Shown here piece after piece: positions 7,619-15,840 of a stretch of DNA of 62,194 nucleotides. The position numbers and the translations under genes are program-made. Below the pieces are notes generated by a model, which saw nothing but the letters and a program-made list of their open reading frames with translations, had not been told where the DNA came from and searched no databases. Positions within the stretch are counted from its first letter, which is position 1. Each line of letters starts with the position of its first letter. Origin of the DNA: a bacterium (GTDB taxonomy: Bacteria; Fibrobacterota; Fibrobacteria; UBA11236). The DNA lies in the NCBI GenBank assembly GCA_900299345.1, contig OMJM01000017.1, positions 1 through 62,194 of the forward strand. Reading direction: 5' to 3'.

Positions 7619-10600
7619 ATGCGGAATCATCAATTGAAAGCCGCGGTGGTCCGCTGCGTGGCGTGGCTTCTGGCCGCCGGCTTGACGGTTTCGGCCCTGG
7701 CGGATGCGCGACTCGACGATCTCAAGAAACGCAAGGGAGAGTTGGATCAGCTGGCCGCGCAGTGCGCCACCATGCAAGATCCACAGAAGGCAGATTGTCT
7801 TGCGGCGCGCCAGAAGAAAGTCGACAAATACAAGGCGGATCTTGCCGCGTACAAGTCCGACGTAAACAAGGCTTCCTCAGCAGAGGAGACCCAGGACTAT
7901 CAAACCGCTGTCACGCTGCGCGAGAAGAGCATCAAGGAATTCCTGGATTATCTCTCGGGCTGCACGGAGAAATCCACTTCCTGCGCTTCCGCGTTGTTTC
8001 AGGCTGCCACGTTGAGTTATCAGAAGGAGGAATACATCTTCCTTTCAGAGCAGGCGAAATACGAATCAGACATGCAGAAATGGGAGGATCACGATCGCCG
8101 CGGTCCCGAGCCTGTTTCACCCAAGCGCAATCACGCCGCTTCTCTCCAGTTGATTCAAAGGTTCCTCAAGGAATATCCCAACAACAAGGAAGTTCCTGAT
8201 GTGCTGAAGCTGGCGTCGTTCATCACCGACATGCAGGGAAACGACGAGCAGTCCTTCGAATATCTCAGCAAGTTGGTGGCGGGATGGCCCAATCATCCCG
8301 CAGCCGTCAAAGCGCATTTGCGCCTGGGGGATTACTGGTTCCTCAAGCGTGAGTATGCGAAGGCAGTGGAGCACTTCAACGCTGTGCCGCTGGATGATGG
8401 CAACGACGCGGCGCTGGCACTGTATCGCAGGGCGGAAACCTATTACAACATGGCTTCCTACGAGGAAGCCGCGCGCTGGTTTTTCGAGTATATCGTCCGA
8501 GCCGACGCAGGGAAGATCAAAGGTGATGCGCGCGACGAAGCCATGTCGTTCATGGCCACGAGCTGGGCGGATATGGACAACGGTTTCGAGACCGCCTCAA
8601 AATTTCTGGCCGAGCATGGAAATCCGTCTTGGGAAAAGGATGTGTATTACCAGATTGGACTCAAGAACAAGGCGCATGATCGTCTTGATGAGTCCGTTAA
8701 GGCTTTCAGATTCCTGTTGCAGAAAGATCCAGCCTATGTGAATGCTCCCGCGGCCGACATGGCCATCGTGGAAATTCTGATTCTTCAGAAAAAACCGGAC
8801 GAGGCCCAGAAGGCGCGCATGGAACTTTCAAACCGCTATGCACCGGGATCGGATTGGTACCGGAAAAATGCGGGCAACAAAGAAGCTGTGGCTGCAGCTG
8901 ATAAGGCGGTCCATCTCGCATTGTATCAGATACCTGTGTACTACCATGCCAAGAGCGAAGCGGGTGACAGCGATCAGGCTTTATTGGTCAAGGCGGAAGA
9001 AGGATACCGCGCCTACTTGAACCGTTTCCCGGACGAAGTGTCCTGGGATGTGTATCAGGTTCATCAGAACCTCGCGGGTATCTATACCAAGCGCAAGGAC
9101 AATATCAAGGCTGCTACAGAATGGCGTTGGTGTGTCAGTGCGGATTCTTCGAAACTCGGACCATTGCCCAAGGACAAGAAGAACCTGATCTCGCGTCAAG
9201 ATGCGGGTTACAACGCCGTGTTGATGATGGACGATGCTCGCAGAGATGCTCTAGCGGGCGTGTATCATAACGACACCGCCGCAGCCTTCAACGGCCCGGA
9301 AACGAAGGCCTATTTCGAATACGTGCAATGGTACAGCGGTTTGTTCGGCAGCTCACCGGTGATTGCCGAGCTCGCCTATAACGCAGCCATCTTGAATTAT
9401 GAAGCCAAGCGTTTCGACGACGCCATCAAGCCTTTGAGCGATTTGATTGCGAAGTTCCCTGATCATCCCCGCGTGGTTTTGATCCGCCGCGCCCTTGCGC
9501 AGTGCATGCTGGAAGGCGGAAAGTACGATGATGCCGCCAAACAGTTTGTGATCCTGCAGAATAAGCTTTGTCCTTACGATTCGCAATGCGCGGGAATCAA
9601 AAAGTCACTGGCTTCCACCATGTACAAGCAGGCGGAAGGGCAGAGGAACTCCCATGATTATGCTGCGGCCGTTCAGCAGTTTCTGAACATCGCCAGCCGT
9701 CATGAAGAAGGAATTTCAGACAAGGCCCTGTTCGATGCCGGTGTGACCGCGGATTCTGGAGGCAAGCCGGACGAAGGCGCGCGCTATCTGCTCCGCATTC
9801 CCCAAGAGTATCCCAACTCGACCCTCAAGGTGAAGGCGCTCCTCCGCGCGGCCTCCATCTATATGACCGCGCAGAAGTATCGAGATGCGGCGGATGTTTT
9901 CTTGCGTCTTCAGCGTGATTATCCCACGGATTCTCTAGCCGGCGTGCATGCCATTGGCTGGGCCGCGGATGCTTACACTAAGGCGCAAAGTGTCCGTCAG
10001 GCGGCGCAGACGTATGAGATGTCCTTCCGTCTTTATCCTAATCACGTCAAAACGCCGGGTTATCTCTATAATGCCGGCCTTATCTACGACAGCTTGAAAG
10101 CCTATGGAGACGCCATTGCCGTCTATCAATTGCTTTATCAGAACTATCCTACCAATGAATACTCCTCCGAAGCGATGTTCACGGTGCCGCAGCTTTTGGA
10201 AAAACAGGGTGACAAGGCGCGTGCGGCGGAGGCCTATCGCGATTTTGCCGCGAAGTATCCCGGTGACAAAACCAAAGTGATGCAAGCTTTGTTGAGCGCC
10301 GGCAAAAACTATGAAGCCTCGGGCGACGAAAAACAGGCGCTTGAGAACTATGAAAAATGCATGGCTCTACAGAAGAACAGCACGGGTGTGCCTCCGGCCA
10401 TGGCTTCCGAGGCCGCTTATCGCGCTGGCGATTTTTATTACAAGAAAGTCGCCGCTGTGCGTCTGGATGGCACAAAAGCCCAAAACGATGGCCGTACCAA
10501 GAGTATGACGGATAATCTGATTCCGGCTATTCAAAGTTATGCCCAGGCTGTGCAATTTGCAGAAGAGGAATGGGCTTTGCGCGCTACTTTGCGCATGGGA

Positions 10601-11128
10601 GATCTTTTCTCCACCATTGCCATTATCACAGACAATCAACGCGTGGCAGGTCTTTCCGGGGAGGATCGCTTCCGGGTTGCCATTGCCAGCAAATCTTCGG
10701 TTCCCAATTATCTCGACAAAGCCAAGGACATCTACAAGAAAAACCTTGATGTCGGTCTGAGCCAGAATATCGATAATGTCTGGATCGACAGTACTGGCGA
10801 TCGGCTCCTCAGCGCCTTTTTGTTCAAGGGTCGCGCTTTGGAGGAATTAGGGCAGCTTTATCTTCAGGTTCCCCTGCCGACGGAAGCGGACGGTGTTTCG
10901 GCTGAGGATTTGGCCCAAGCCCGGGCGCAATTGAAGTCCGCTGCAGACGAGAAGAAAGCCGCTGCCGTGGAGAACTATCGTGAAGCACTGAATATCGCGC
11001 AGACATATTATCTCAATAATCCTACCAGAAGTCGCATCCTTACCCGTTTGCGCGAACTGGCTCCCGATTCTCCAGAGCTTCAGTTACAAGTGCCTGCCAA
11101 ACCCAGAGGAAACGCCAAACCCGGATAA
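7619..11128 (+). CDS. Large periplasmic tetratricopeptide-repeat protein
   Basis: This 1169-residue protein has a signal peptide (hydrophobic stretch about 11-27, ending SALADA) followed almost entirely by TPR-type helix pairs, for example YWFLKREYAKAVEHF, LNYEAKRFDDAIKPL, YMTAQKYRDAADVFLRLQ and YNAGLIYDSLKAYGDAIAVYQ. No catalytic motif or transmembrane segment is visible after the signal, so it should be a long periplasmic solenoid able to bridge membranes or hold partners. GGAG is placed 2-3 bases before the ATG at 7619; that start gives the signal peptide. It lies 31 bases after the barrel-TPR gene and 190 bases before exbB. Its size is near that of the large TPR proteins of myxobacterial gliding machines, but homology was not tested. 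Confidence 0.85.
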   Translation: MRNHQLKAAVVRCVAWLLAAGLTVSALADARLDDLKKRKGELDQLAAQCATMQDPQKADCLAARQKKVDKYKADLAAYKSDVNKASSAEETQDYQTAVTLREKSIKEFLDYLSGCTEKSTSCASALFQAATLSYQKEEYIFLSEQAKYESDMQKWEDHDRRGPEPVSPKRNHAASLQLIQRFLKEYPNNKEVPDVLKLASFITDMQGNDEQSFEYLSKLVAGWPNHPAAVKAHLRLGDYWFLKREYAKAVEHFNAVPLDDGNDAALALYRRAETYYNMASYEEAARWFFEYIVRADAGKIKGDARDEAMSFMATSWADMDNGFETASKFLAEHGNPSWEKDVYYQIGLKNKAHDRLDESVKAFRFLLQKDPAYVNAPAADMAIVEILILQKKPDEAQKARMELSNRYAPGSDWYRKNAGNKEAVAAADKAVHLALYQIPVYYHAKSEAGDSDQALLVKAEEGYRAYLNRFPDEVSWDVYQVHQNLAGIYTKRKDNIKAATEWRWCVSADSSKLGPLPKDKKNLISRQDAGYNAVLMMDDARRDALAGVYHNDTAAAFNGPETKAYFEYVQWYSGLFGSSPVIAELAYNAAILNYEAKRFDDAIKPLSDLIAKFPDHPRVVLIRRALAQCMLEGGKYDDAAKQFVILQNKLCPYDSQCAGIKKSLASTMYKQAEGQRNSHDYAAAVQQFLNIASRHEEGISDKALFDAGVTADSGGKPDEGARYLLRIPQEYPNSTLKVKALLRAASIYMTAQKYRDAADVFLRLQRDYPTDSLAGVHAIGWAADAYTKAQSVRQAAQTYEMSFRLYPNHVKTPGYLYNAGLIYDSLKAYGDAIAVYQLLYQNYPTNEYSSEAMFTVPQLLEKQGDKARAAEAYRDFAAKYPGDKTKVMQALLSAGKNYEASGDEKQALENYEKCMALQKNSTGVPPAMASEAAYRAGDFYYKKVAAVRLDGTKAQNDGRTKSMTDNLIPAIQSYAQAVQFAEEEWALRATLRMGDLFSTIAIITDNQRVAGLSGEDRFRVAIASKSSVPNYLDKAKDIYKKNLDVGLSQNIDNVWIDSTGDRLLSAFLFKGRALEELGQLYLQVPLPTEADGVSAEDLAQARAQLKSAADEKKAAAVENYREALNIAQTYYLNNPTRSRILTRLRELAPDSPELQLQVPAKPRGNAKPG

Positions 11129-11318
11129 GAGGTTGTCGTTTGGGGAAAACCGAATAAAAGCGGTTTCTGCAAGAAATGTCATGCGGATTTCATGTATTGG
11201 CAGTATTATAAGTCTGAAAATTTGGTGATGTTTCAAGGCAAAAACGTGGGTCCGCGCCCCGGTTTGTGTTGAGCCAACTTTTTAGTTTAACCCTTACTCA
11301 CTCACAGGAGAGGAAACA

Positions 11319-11930
11319 ATGGAACTGATTCTCAAGGGCTTCAACGGAGAGGGACGGTATTACATGTCGCTGATTATCGTGTTGGGATTGATTTCCCTCG
11401 CGATCATCGCGGAGCGTTTCCTTTACATCTACGTCCGTTCTTCCAAGGGCCGCGCGGTTTTCATGCGTAACGTGGCCAAGCTGCTGCAAGCTGGCAAGGT
11501 GGATGAGGCGACCCGTTTGGCCGCCAGCCAGACCACTCCGCTTTCCAAGGTTATCTCGGCCGTGTTGCAGAACAAGCCCAAGGGTCAGGCTGCCGCCGAA
11601 CGCGCCGTGGACGAAGTCTATCTGACCGAAGCCCCCCGCATCAACCGTTACCTGAACCTGCTGCCTGCCTTGGCCAACATTGCCATGCTTTGCGGCCTGC
11701 TGGGCACCATCTTCGGTCTGATTCTCGCCTTCGACGCCGTGGCCAACCTTCCGGCTGCCCAACGTCCCGCCGCGCTCGCCAACGGTATCTCCATCGTTAT
11801 GGTGAATACCTGGTCCGGTCTGGCGGTTGCCATTCCCGTGTTGCTCTGCCACGGTCTTTTGTCCATGCAGTCCGAGCGTTTGCAAGAAGAGATGGAAGAG
11901 AAGTCCGTTAAGGTGATGAACCTGCTCTAA
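11319..11930 (+). CDS. MotA/TolQ/ExbB proton-channel family protein
   Basis: This 203-residue inner-membrane protein has three helices at about 17-36, 115-135 and 153-175. The core LLGTIFGLILAFDAV followed by IVMVNTWSGLAVAIPVLL is the ExbB/TolQ signature. These proteins form a pentamer around an ExbD dimer and use proton flow to drive a periplasmic partner. In the usual TTA-GL motif the first threonine is Asn here (NTWSGL), a mild divergence. AGGAGAGG lies 6 bases before the ATG, a very strong ribosome site after a 190-base gap, so this gene may have its own promoter. It is followed by two ExbD genes and a TonB-like gene. Confidence 0.93.
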   Translation: MELILKGFNGEGRYYMSLIIVLGLISLAIIAERFLYIYVRSSKGRAVFMRNVAKLLQAGKVDEATRLAASQTTPLSKVISAVLQNKPKGQAAAERAVDEVYLTEAPRINRYLNLLPALANIAMLCGLLGTIFGLILAFDAVANLPAAQRPAALANGISIVMVNTWSGLAVAIPVLLCHGLLSMQSERLQEEMEEKSVKVMNLL

Positions 11931-11987
11931 ACGCAAACCGTTATTCGCCGGGTGGTTGTAGAGCGGCCACCATCGGCCGGGGAAAGC

Positions 11988-12797
11988 ATGAAGAAATCAA
12001 GAATCAAGTCCCACAAACACCGGGAACTCGATCTACTTCCGGTGATGAGCCTGTTCTCCATTCTGGTGACCATCGTGATTTCGATGGCCACCTTTGAGAA
12101 ATTGGGTATTCTCGAACTGTGGCTTCCGGAACGCAGCCAGGCCATGACGAATCAGGCCGAGGATGTCGATCCGGGTCTGCTCAACCTCACGGTGATCATC
12201 ACGGACAAGAGCATCACCATCGGTGCTTCCGGTGGCTTCCAGCCCGCCGTGTATTATCAAGAGGAAGTGCAGTATCGCAGCCGTTCGGATCAGCACGTAT
12301 TCCGCAAGGTTTACGTCAAGGGCGAACAGGTGAAGTCCCCGACCGATGGGCGTATCATGACGCCCTACGAGCGTGAGACGATTTTCCTGAATGCCATTTC
12401 AAAAAAGGATTCCTCGGATCCTGGCACCTATATGTACGCCGCCATGGATCCTCAGGGCGAACCGCTCATGGATCCTTCCGGAAACTGGTACAAGGAAGTC
12501 CCGCCCGTCGGTGCCCAGTACCGAGCTGTCGGGGACGTCAAGATGCTGGTTATGAATGCCGGTACGCGCGCACGTTGCAAAGTCGACAAGCTCAGCGCCT
12601 ATCATGAAGTGGCGCGAGTTCTCGACGGTGCGCACAAGCGGTTCGAACAAATGTCCACGCCGCCCGCTGACATTGACGACATTGTCATTCTCGCAGGTGA
12701 AGACGTGATTTACGACAAGATCATCCAGATGATGGACGCTTGTAAAGCGGCCGGATATGAGCGCGTTGCCTTGTCGCTCATGGGAGGGGAAGCCTGA
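11988..12797 (+). CDS. ExbD/TolR-like protein 1 (lacks the channel aspartate)
   Basis: This 269-residue protein has one N-terminal membrane helix (about 17-35) and a periplasmic domain ending IDDIVILAGEDVIYDKIIQMMDACKAAGYERVALS, the typical ExbD/TolR fold end. The usual INxTPxID motif reads LDLLPVMS, so the proton-carrying Asp in the helix is replaced by Ser21. An insertion of about 100 residues (YYQEEVQYRS to SGNWYKEVP) makes it longer than normal ExbD (about 140). The ATG at 11988 behind GGAAAG is chosen because it starts just before the helix. The stop overlaps the start of the second exbD (TGATG). It probably pairs with ExbD 2 as a non-conducting partner; that is inference. Confidence 0.85.
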   Translation: MKKSRIKSHKHRELDLLPVMSLFSILVTIVISMATFEKLGILELWLPERSQAMTNQAEDVDPGLLNLTVIITDKSITIGASGGFQPAVYYQEEVQYRSRSDQHVFRKVYVKGEQVKSPTDGRIMTPYERETIFLNAISKKDSSDPGTYMYAAMDPQGEPLMDPSGNWYKEVPPVGAQYRAVGDVKMLVMNAGTRARCKVDKLSAYHEVARVLDGAHKRFEQMSTPPADIDDIVILAGEDVIYDKIIQMMDACKAAGYERVALSLMGGEA

Positions 12798-13348
12798 TGC
12801 TGGGTGAAGTACAAAATCGCGAAGTGCGCGGTCATGATGAGCATGCCGAGCATGTCGGACTGAAAAAACGCAAGGTCAAGAAGCAGGACGAAGCCGGACT
12901 CATCATCACTTCTTTGATCGATGTGTTTGTCATCGTGTTGACCTTTTTGCTGAACACAATCTCAGCCGAAGGCAACCTTTTGACGTCGGCAGATAATCTC
13001 GTGCTTCCCATGTCGGCACACGCAAAGTCGCCCCAGGAAGTCTCCATGACCATCGTGGGTGATGACAAGCATATCACGGTGGACGGTGCGGTGGTGGCGG
13101 AAACCGACAACGTTCGCAAGCAGGACAGTCTTCTCATCGGGTCCATGGTCAAGGTGCTGGCCAAGCTGCACGAGAAAGAAAAAAAGGCCGAGATGATGGG
13201 TGTCATCAAGGATGCCGCAGGAAAGGTCGTGGTTCAGTTCGACAAGAATCTGCCCTACGACATCGTTACCAAGGTCATGGCGACCTGTGGTTACGCGGGC
13301 TATAGCAACATCAAGTTCGCAGTGATGCGCAACAACGAGGATGGTTGA
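12797..13348 (+). CDS. ExbD/TolR-like protein 2 (retains the channel aspartate)
   Basis: This protein has 183 residues. After a basic cytoplasmic tail (HDEHAEHVGLKKRKVKKQDEAG) comes one membrane helix with LIITSLIDVFVIVLTFLL, where Asp42 is in the place of the proton-carrying aspartate of ExbD/TolR. The periplasmic part ends VVVQFDKNLPYDIVTKVMATCGYAGYSNIKFAVM, matching the ExbD C-terminal fold. It should form the plug of the ExbB channel with ExbD 1. The ATG overlaps the previous stop, and GGGAGGGGA precedes it. The stop lies just before the ATG of the TonB-like gene, so exbB, both exbD genes and the TonB-like gene form one tight unit. Confidence 0.92.
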   Translation: MLGEVQNREVRGHDEHAEHVGLKKRKVKKQDEAGLIITSLIDVFVIVLTFLLNTISAEGNLLTSADNLVLPMSAHAKSPQEVSMTIVGDDKHITVDGAVVAETDNVRKQDSLLIGSMVKVLAKLHEKEKKAEMMGVIKDAAGKVVVQFDKNLPYDIVTKVMATCGYAGYSNIKFAVMRNNEDG

Positions 13349-13349
13349 A

Positions 13350-14300
13350 ATGGCCAACAAAGCCAAAGGCTCCAGAGATCCTTTTGTCGAAAAGTTCGAG
13401 GTTGAGTCCGATGCGCGACTCTTCCGTTTTCTCGGGGTGTTCGTTCTCGTTGGCGCCGCGTTGATGTCCTACATGATGACGGTCACCGTCGTCGTGCCCG
13501 GCATTGTGACGCAGCACATCAAGAAGGAGACGGAAACCAAGGTGACCATCGACTTCGACAAGATGCAGAAGGACAAGGAAAAGGAGAAGAAGAAGGAAGA
13601 GAAGAAGAAGGAAGGTCCTCCCAAAACCCATGAAGGCGGCGGTCGCGCTCATGGCAGGGGAACCCCCAAGGCGCTTGCCACACAGGCGGCTCTCAAGCTC
13701 ATTACTTCCAAGTCCTCGGCGACTTCTCTTTCCAGCTATACCCTGTTGGGTTCCAAGTTCACCAAGGACATCGACAAGGTGCTCAACAGCGTCTCTGGCT
13801 TGACCAAGACGGGGCAAACCCGTCTGGGTGGCCGTCCCGGAATGGCCACGGGTGGAGACTGGAACGGCGGCTACGCAGCCAGTGGTTCTGGCGGCGTGGA
13901 TGATATGCTGGGTGGCCTTTGGGGCGGCGGCGGCGGTATCGGTGGTTTGAAGGCCAAAGGCAGTTTCAAGGCGCCGTCGGCTTCTGACATTGATTTGGGC
14001 GAAGCCGGAGGACAACGTTCGACGGAGTCCATCATCTCCGTCATTCGGCAGCATACTCCGGGACTTCGTCATACCTTCGAGAAGTACCTGAAGATGCAAC
14101 CCGGATTCAGGGGCAAGGTGACCATGCGTTTGACCATTGCACCCAGTGGCAATGTCATCGAAGCGGCCATCGTTTCCAGCACCACGGGTAACGATGCATT
14201 TGATCAGGAAATTCGAGAAAAGGTCAAGACGTGGCGCTTCGAGCCCATCAAGGGCAAGGGTAACGATGGCGTGACCGTTCCGTTCAACTTCTCCGAATAA
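13350..14300 (+). CDS. TonB/AgmX-like energy-transducing protein
   Basis: This 316-residue protein has a cytoplasmic N-terminus, one membrane helix (about 25-48), a highly charged Lys/Glu segment (about 63-85), a Gly-rich linker (MLGGLWGGGGGIGGL), and a TonB-type C-terminal domain from about 230 (KVTMRLTIAPSGNVIEAAIVSSTT, VKTWRFEP, VTVPFNF). This resembles AgmX/PglI C-terminal domains. TonB/TolA-like proteins carry force from ExbB-ExbD to outer-membrane partners. I choose the ATG at 13350 because GAGG lies 9 bases before it; an ATG at 13341 is also in frame. No TonB-dependent receptor is present in the window, so the partner may be the OmpA, barrel or TPR protein of this cluster. A terminator follows. 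Confidence 0.88.
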   Translation: MANKAKGSRDPFVEKFEVESDARLFRFLGVFVLVGAALMSYMMTVTVVVPGIVTQHIKKETETKVTIDFDKMQKDKEKEKKKEEKKKEGPPKTHEGGGRAHGRGTPKALATQAALKLITSKSSATSLSSYTLLGSKFTKDIDKVLNSVSGLTKTGQTRLGGRPGMATGGDWNGGYAASGSGGVDDMLGGLWGGGGGIGGLKAKGSFKAPSASDIDLGEAGGQRSTESIISVIRQHTPGLRHTFEKYLKMQPGFRGKVTMRLTIAPSGNVIEAAIVSSTTGNDAFDQEIREKVKTWRFEPIKGKGNDGVTVPFNFSE

Positions 14301-14321
14301 GGAACACTTTTGATTGACGAG

Positions 14322-14352
14322 AAACCCGCGGGTCAAAACCGCGGGTTTTTTA
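14322..14352 (+). terminator. Intrinsic terminator closing the ExbB-ExbD-TonB unit
   Basis: AACCCGCGG (14323-14331) pairs perfectly with CCGCGGGTT (14339-14347) across a 7-base loop and runs into a T tract (14346-14352). It lies 22 bases after the TonB-like stop and 15 bases before the next start. Confidence 0.9.
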
Positions 14353-14366
14353 TTTTCGGGAATCTT

Positions 14367-14768
14367 ATGCGTCTTTTTCTTTTCGCGATCCCATTGTTCC
14401 TAATAGCCTGTGGTTCGCCCCCCAAAGAGTTGCAGAAGAAGTTGCAGGACATCGGTAATGCCGATCTGGAGATCATTGTCAAAGGGCTTCCTGAGCAGGC
14501 ACGTAAGGAAGCGTTACTTCCCAAGCCTTACTTCGTAGTGGATACGTACAAGGAGTTTCAAGGCGATACGGCCCGCATGTTCCAGGCATATGCCGTGCTG
14601 GCCTTCTTTTATCTCGATCCATCCCTGGACCTCTGCCAGATCAGGAAATACCGCTATCGCCGCTCGGCGCGGGTCTGGGAACGTTTCGACGTGGTACTCC
14701 GACATATTCCAGCCAAATACGTGGATGGTGAGGAGTCAGATTCGTCTGGAACGGCTGAAAAACCCTGA
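14367..14768 (+). CDS. Small lipoprotein
   Basis: This 133-residue protein has a short signal ending LFLIACGS, so the lipidated residue is Cys14. The mature part has a charged helix (KELQKKLQDIGNADLEIIVKGLPEQ) and a tyrosine-rich segment (LCQIRKYRYRRSARVWERFDVVLRHIP); I do not recognise it. The upstream open frame runs through the terminator, so the ATG at 14367 is preferred. It lies directly after that terminator and 42 bases before mreB, so it could share the mreB transcript, although a GTG start and a different role leave this open. Confidence 0.65.
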   Translation: MRLFLFAIPLFLIACGSPPKELQKKLQDIGNADLEIIVKGLPEQARKEALLPKPYFVVDTYKEFQGDTARMFQAYAVLAFFYLDPSLDLCQIRKYRYRRSARVWERFDVVLRHIPAKYVDGEESDSSGTAEKP

Positions 14769-14810
14769 ATTTTGTTAGTTTGCGGCTTCTAAGAACCATA
14801 AGAGGCCGCA

Positions 14811-15833
14811 GTGTTTGGATTGCTTTCCAGCGACATAGGGATTGATTTAGGAACCGCAAACACGTTGGTGCATGTCAGCGGTCGGGGGATTGTGGTCAAC
14901 GAGCCATCCGTCGTGGCGGTGGATCGGCGCAATAATAAGGTTCTTGCCATCGGAAGCGAAGCCAAACGCATGCTTGGCCGCACACCCGGCGAGGTCATTG
15001 CGATTCGTCCCATGAAAGACGGTGTCATCGCGGACTTTCAGTTGGTGGAGAGCCTGCTCACTAAGCTGATCAAGACTGCGCAAAAATATCCACTCTTTTT
15101 TCTCCGTCCGCGCATCGTCATTGGCGTTCCGTCCGGAATCACCGAGGTGGAAAAACGCGCGGTGCTGGACGCGGCGCGCAAGGCAGGCGCCCGCGAAGTT
15201 CATTTGGTGGCTGAGCCGATGGCGGCTGCCATCGGCATGGGAATTCCCGTGGAGGATCCGAGCGGGAGCATGGTCATCGACATCGGCGGAGGGACCTCTG
15301 AGATTGCGGTGATCGCGCTTTATGGCATCGTGTGCGACACATCGGTGCGTGTGGGTGGCGACGAGATGGATGAAGCCATCATCAGCTACCTCAAGAAGAA
15401 CTACAACCTGCTTGTCGGCGAAAGCATGGCCGAGAAGATCAAGATGCAGATTGGCGCGGCGTATCCGCTGGAACGGGAACTGGAAATGGAAGTCAAGGGG
15501 CGCGATCTTGTGCAGGGCATTCCGCACACGCTCCGCATCAGTTCCGCCGAAATCCGCGAGGCGCTGGCCGAGCCTGTGAACGCCATTGTGGAAGCCGTGC
15601 GCCGCGCTCTGGAGCAGACGCCCCCGGAGCTTTCCGCGGATCTCATGGACAAGGGCATCGTGATGACCGGCGGCGGCGCGCAGTTGCGCGGCCTTGACGA
15701 GTTGCTGCGGCGGGAGACCAACCTGCCGGTGAACGTCATCGACGATCCGATGGTGTGCGTTTGCAAGGGGACTGCGCGCATTCTCGAGGACATGGGCAAG
15801 TACTACAAGGTCCTCATGGATTCCCAACGCTGA
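14811..15833 (+). CDS. mreB: Rod shape-determining protein MreB
   Basis: The protein has 340 residues, the normal length. The actin-fold phosphate loops are visible: DIGIDLGTANTLV near the N-terminus, VIDIGGGTSEIAVIAL in the middle, and GIVMTGGGAQLRGLDELL near the C-terminus. MreB forms ATP-dependent filaments on the inner membrane and guides the elongasome. The N-terminal MFGLLS is a short amphipathic start as in other MreBs. The start codon is GTG at 14811 behind AGAGG. It is the first gene of the five-gene rod operon and is separated from mreC by 7 bases. Confidence 0.98.
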   Translation: MFGLLSSDIGIDLGTANTLVHVSGRGIVVNEPSVVAVDRRNNKVLAIGSEAKRMLGRTPGEVIAIRPMKDGVIADFQLVESLLTKLIKTAQKYPLFFLRPRIVIGVPSGITEVEKRAVLDAARKAGAREVHLVAEPMAAAIGMGIPVEDPSGSMVIDIGGGTSEIAVIALYGIVCDTSVRVGGDEMDEAIISYLKKNYNLLVGESMAEKIKMQIGAAYPLERELEMEVKGRDLVQGIPHTLRISSAEIREALAEPVNAIVEAVRRALEQTPPELSADLMDKGIVMTGGGAQLRGLDELLRRETNLPVNVIDDPMVCVCKGTARILEDMGKYYKVLMDSQR

Positions 15834-15840
15834 CGTCCCG

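Noticed and set aside
11129-11318. Promoter for exbB in the 190-base gap
   Set aside because: I looked for -35/-10 pairs and saw only weak, badly spaced candidates, plus a 5-6 bp hairpin AACCG/CGGTT; nothing worth calling.
13311-14336. 341-codon minus-strand frame
   Set aside because: Antisense to the TonB-like gene; its low-complexity Leu stretch mirrors the Lys/Glu codons of the real protein.
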